A stretch of DNA of 64,000 bases. It comes from Microbacterium sp. SMR1 (GTDB lineage Bacteria > Actinomycetota > Actinomycetes > Actinomycetales > Microbacteriaceae). The stretch lies in contig NZ_QMBN01000001.1 in the NCBI RefSeq assembly GCF_003289625.1, forward strand, positions 868,001 through 932,000, written 5' to 3'. Positions 61,197 to 64,000 of this stretch are shown one piece after another. The position numbers and the translations under genes were made by a program. The notes beneath the pieces are model-generated. The model was not told the DNA's origin, searched no databases, and saw only the letters and a program-made list of their open reading frames with translations. Every line of letters starts with the position of its first letter. Position 1 is the first letter of the stretch.

Positions 61197-62510
61197 ATGA
61201 TCACTTCTCCGCTCACGCTGTCGCCGCGACCGATCGACCCGAGCGTCGATCACGGGATCCAGGCGATCGTCGCCGGCGCGTCGAACGCCGAGACATGCAA
61301 CACCGATCTCGCCGCGGGACCGTGGAGCTTCGACGCACGGCCGGGGTACGGCCCGGGCTCGTCGATGGGCGACGTCATCCCGACCGGGGCGCCCCGCCAG
61401 GGCGAGCTCCCCGAGTACTACCGGACCGCCCGCGAGGACGAGCTGCACGACCGCATCTCCGCCGCCAAGGCCGCCCTCGGCGACCGGGTCGTCGTCCTGG
61501 GGCACTTCTACCAGCGCGAAGAGGTCGTGCGTCACGCCGACTACGTGGGCGACTCGTTCCAGCTCGCGGAAGCGGCGAAGGCTCACCCCGAGGCCGAGGC
61601 CATCGTCTTCTGCGGCGTCCACTTCATGGCCGAGACCGCCGACCTGCTGTCGCGGCCCGAGCAGTCCGTCATCCTGCCCAACCTCGCCGCCGGATGCTCG
61701 ATGGCCGACATGGCGTCGATCGACGAGGTCGAGGAGTGCTGGGAGCAGCTCGGCGAGATCTACGGCGACCTCGGCAGCCCCGACGCCGAAGGACTTCTCC
61801 CCGTCATCCCCGTCACGTACATGAACTCTTCCGCCGCCATCAAGGGTTTCGTCGGCCGGCACGGCGGAATCGTGTGCACCTCCTCGAACGCCCGCACCGT
61901 GCTCGAGTGGGCCTTCGCACGCGGCCGCCGGGTGCTGTTCTTCCCCGACCAGCACCTCGGACGCAACACCGCCAAGGCGATGGGGGTCACGCTCGACCGC
62001 ATGCCGATGTGGAACCCCCGACGCCCGCTCGGCGGCAACGACGAGGCGTCCCTGCGGGATGCTCGGGTCATCCTCTGGCACGGCTTCTGCTCGGTGCACC
62101 GCCGCTTCACCGTCGAGCAGATCGCGCAGGCGCGTGCGGAGAACCCGGGCGTCCGCGTCATCGTCCACCCCGAGTGCCCGATGCCGGTCGTGGACGCCGC
62201 GGACGAGGCGGGATCGACAGAGTACATCCGCCGCGCGATCGACGGCGCGACCGAGCCCACAGTCTTCGCGGTCGGCACAGAGATCAACCTCGTCCAGCGG
62301 CTCGCCGCGCAATACCCGCAGCACCGCATCTTCTGCCTCGATCCCGTCGTCTGCCCGTGCTCGACGATGTACCGCATCCACCCGGGCTACCTGGCGTGGG
62401 TCCTCGACGAGCTCTGCGCGGGACGGACCCCGAACCGCATCCGGGTCTCCGACGACGTCGCCGTGCCGGCACGGGCCGCCCTCGAACGGATGCTGGCGGC
62501 GCGGCCATGA
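61197..62510 (+). CDS. nadA: Quinolinate synthase NadA
   Basis: Condenses iminoaspartate and dihydroxyacetone phosphate to quinolinate with a [4Fe-4S] cluster; 437 residues. Cluster cysteines fit FCGVHFMAETADLL (about 138), IVCTSSNA (about 226) and HPECPMP (about 324). GHFYQREEVVRHADYVGDS and FFPDQHLGRNTA are substrate-site segments. About 80 extra residues precede the first family motif, typical of actinobacterial NadA. GAAGGA is 5 nt before the ATG, and the stop overlaps nadB as ATGA. Confidence 0.95.
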   Translation: MITSPLTLSPRPIDPSVDHGIQAIVAGASNAETCNTDLAAGPWSFDARPGYGPGSSMGDVIPTGAPRQGELPEYYRTAREDELHDRISAAKAALGDRVVVLGHFYQREEVVRHADYVGDSFQLAEAAKAHPEAEAIVFCGVHFMAETADLLSRPEQSVILPNLAAGCSMADMASIDEVEECWEQLGEIYGDLGSPDAEGLLPVIPVTYMNSSAAIKGFVGRHGGIVCTSSNARTVLEWAFARGRRVLFFPDQHLGRNTAKAMGVTLDRMPMWNPRRPLGGNDEASLRDARVILWHGFCSVHRRFTVEQIAQARAENPGVRVIVHPECPMPVVDAADEAGSTEYIRRAIDGATEPTVFAVGTEINLVQRLAAQYPQHRIFCLDPVVCPCSTMYRIHPGYLAWVLDELCAGRTPNRIRVSDDVAVPARAALERMLAARP

Positions 62511-64000
62511 CCCGGCGTGTCGTGGTCGTGGGCTCCGGTCTTGCCGGCGGCATGTGCGCCCTGCGCGCCGCCGACGCCGGCTGCGAGGTCGTCCTGGTCA
62601 CGAAGGGAGCGCTCGGCGACGGCAACACCGCCTACGCGCAGGGCGGCATCGCCGCCGTGACGGCCACGGGCGACTCGGTCCTCGCCCACGTCGACGACAC
62701 TCTGCGCGCCGGGGCGGGCCTCGGCGAGCGCGACGCCGTGCACACGCTCGCATCGGCGGGGCCGGACGCCGTCGCGACGCTCGAGGCGATCGGGGTCGCG
62801 TTCGACCGCGACGACAGCGGCGCGCTGCGACTCGGCCTCGAAGGTGCGCACCGGGTTCCGCGAATCCTGCACGCCGGCGGCGATGCGACCGGCGCCGCGA
62901 TCCAGCGCGCTCTGAACCGCGCGCTGACTCTCGCGCCCGTCCAGATCCGCTCCGACGCTCTCGTCACCGACGTCGTGGTCTCCGACGGGGAGGCGCGGGG
63001 TGTGCGGGTGCTCTCGGAGGGCCGCACCGAGATGCTGGCCGCGGATGACGTGGTCCTCGCGACCGGTGGTGCGGGACAGCTGTACGCCCACACGACGAAT
63101 CCCGCGGTGGCGACCGCCGACGGGATCGCGCTCGCCCTGCGCGCCGGCGCGACCGTCGCCGACCTGGAGTTCATGCAGTTCCACCCCACCGCCCTGACCG
63201 ATGGGACGCTCGTGTCGGAGGCCGTGCGCGGCGAGGGTGCGGTGTTGATCGACGAGCGCGGGCACCGCTTCTGCGTCGATGCGCATCCCGATGCGGAACT
63301 CGCTCCACGAGACGTCGTGGCCCGCGCGATCGCGGCGGCGATGGCGCGTCAGGGCGGGCGGCCGGTGCTGCTCGACGCGACCGGTCTGCGCGAGACTCCG
63401 TCGGCGACGGCTGCCTTCCTCGCCCACCGGTTCCCGACGATCGACGAGTCCGTGCGGGCGCGCGGATGGGATTGGTCGCGGCATCCGGTTCCCGTCACTC
63501 CCGCCGCGCACTACCTCATGGGCGGCGTCGTGACCGATCTCGACGGTCGGACCGACGTCGACGGGCTGTTCGCGGTCGGCGAGGTCGCGCGCACGGGCGT
63601 GCACGGTGCCAATCGGCTGGCCTCCAACTCGCTGCTCGAAGCCGTCGTGTTCGGCCTGCGCACCGCGGATGCCGTCGTCGACGGCGACCCGCGGGTCGCA
63701 ACGGCGTCTCCGAGCGTCTCGTCGTCACCTCGCGCCGTGGCGGGCCGGTCCCGTGCGCCGCGACGGATACCGGCGAACGGACCGTTCAGCCGGGCGGCCC
63801 TGCAGTCGCTCATGTGGCGGCACGTCGGACTCGAGCGGGACGCCTCCGGGCTCGCTCTCGCGCTCGACATCCTCGATGAGTGGTCGCGCGCCGCAGTCGC
63901 ACCCCGCTCCCGGCGCGAACACGAGGACGCCAACCTGCTCCTTGTCGCGAGCTCGATGACCACCGCCGCGCTCGCTCGCACCCGATCGATCGGCGCACAC
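62507..64000 (+). CDS. nadB: L-aspartate oxidase NadB (3' end outside the window)
   Basis: Oxidises L-aspartate to iminoaspartate, the NadA substrate; 498 residues are visible. The N-terminal FAD loop is VVVGSGLAGGMCALRAA. GNTAYAQGGIAA, LATGGAGQLYAHTTNP, EFMQFHPTAL, HYLMGGVVTDLDGRTDVDGL and GVHGANRLASNSLLEAVVFG are all standard. The C-terminal helical domain has begun when the window ends; no stop is present. In other genomes nadC usually follows. ATGA overlap with nadA. Confidence 0.95.
   Translation, partial: MTRRVVVVGSGLAGGMCALRAADAGCEVVLVTKGALGDGNTAYAQGGIAAVTATGDSVLAHVDDTLRAGAGLGERDAVHTLASAGPDAVATLEAIGVAFDRDDSGALRLGLEGAHRVPRILHAGGDATGAAIQRALNRALTLAPVQIRSDALVTDVVVSDGEARGVRVLSEGRTEMLAADDVVLATGGAGQLYAHTTNPAVATADGIALALRAGATVADLEFMQFHPTALTDGTLVSEAVRGEGAVLIDERGHRFCVDAHPDAELAPRDVVARAIAAAMARQGGRPVLLDATGLRETPSATAAFLAHRFPTIDESVRARGWDWSRHPVPVTPAAHYLMGGVVTDLDGRTDVDGLFAVGEVARTGVHGANRLASNSLLEAVVFGLRTADAVVDGDPRVATASPSVSSSPRAVAGRSRAPRRIPANGPFSRAALQSLMWRHVGLERDASGLALALDILDEWSRAAVAPRSRREHEDANLLLVASSMTTAALARTRSIGAH

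Noticed and set aside
1..64000. Mobile elements, prophage, CRISPR arrays, tRNA or rRNA genes
   Set aside because: No transposase, integrase, cas-like gene, regularly spaced repeat, or tRNA/rRNA-like sequence was seen. The content and base composition are uniform core-genome type throughout.

Overview
The window is a contiguous stretch of chromosome from a high-GC actinobacterium, most likely a member of Microbacteriaceae close to Microbacterium. This rests on the base composition, the GTG/TTG starts, and several actinobacterial gene blocks: an AdnA/AdnB helicase-nuclease pair beside UvrD2 and NudC, DUF3107 beside a ferritin-like protein and a DEAD-box helicase, DUF3117, an Mrp protein without the CxxC motif, and MarP. 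The assignment is inferred from protein resemblance and gene order; no database search was run. I see no tRNA, rRNA, insertion sequence, prophage or CRISPR array.

Layout: (1) 0-15 kb, DNA repair and RNA metabolism: a ThiF/TOMM-like protein, UvrD2, NudC, a predicted pseudokinase, AdnB, AdnA, DUF3107, a ferritin-like protein and RhlE. (2) 14-20 kb: a PHP phosphoesterase, an EEP-fold membrane phosphatase, aminopeptidase P, a gamma-glutamyltransferase-like protein, an alpha/beta hydrolase and a stress-type membrane protein. (3) 21-25 kb: a soluble PRC/MgtE-N/CBS protein, DUF1003, Mrp, TatB and an O-methyltransferase. (4) 25-36 kb: DUF3117, a PIG-V-like mannosyltransferase, the DAP/lysine genes dapE and dapD (divergent) and dapC (coupled to fdxA), lactate permease, PPK2, citrate synthase, AzlCD and DUF2200. 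(5) 36-54 kb: TypA, then two complete oligopeptide ABC importers on the minus strand. These are followed on the plus strand by an M24 peptidase, an M20 peptidase and an Lrp/AsnC regulator, so the locus reads as peptide uptake, hydrolysis and amino-acid-responsive control. (6) 54-64 kb: a CPBP protease, the gcvT-gcvH-gcvP operon behind a tandem glycine riboswitch, MarP, and the NAD operon nrtR-nadA-nadB, whose last gene runs off the window.

Two signals stand out beyond ordinary annotation. First, a TANNNT -10-like hexamer lies exactly 6 or 7 nt before the start codon of at least 13 genes, which predicts widespread leaderless transcription. In azlD - small membrane protein - fdxA, the TAG stop of each upstream gene forms the first half of the next gene's -10. 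Second, uvrD2 and the ThiF-like gene converge with a 191-bp coding overlap, and each lacks a stop where its conserved domain ends. Other notable points are a kinase-fold protein that has lost its catalytic residues, an unusually long DppB-type permease, hairpins between binding-protein and permease genes in both peptide operons, and a nested inverted repeat behind the CPBP gene.
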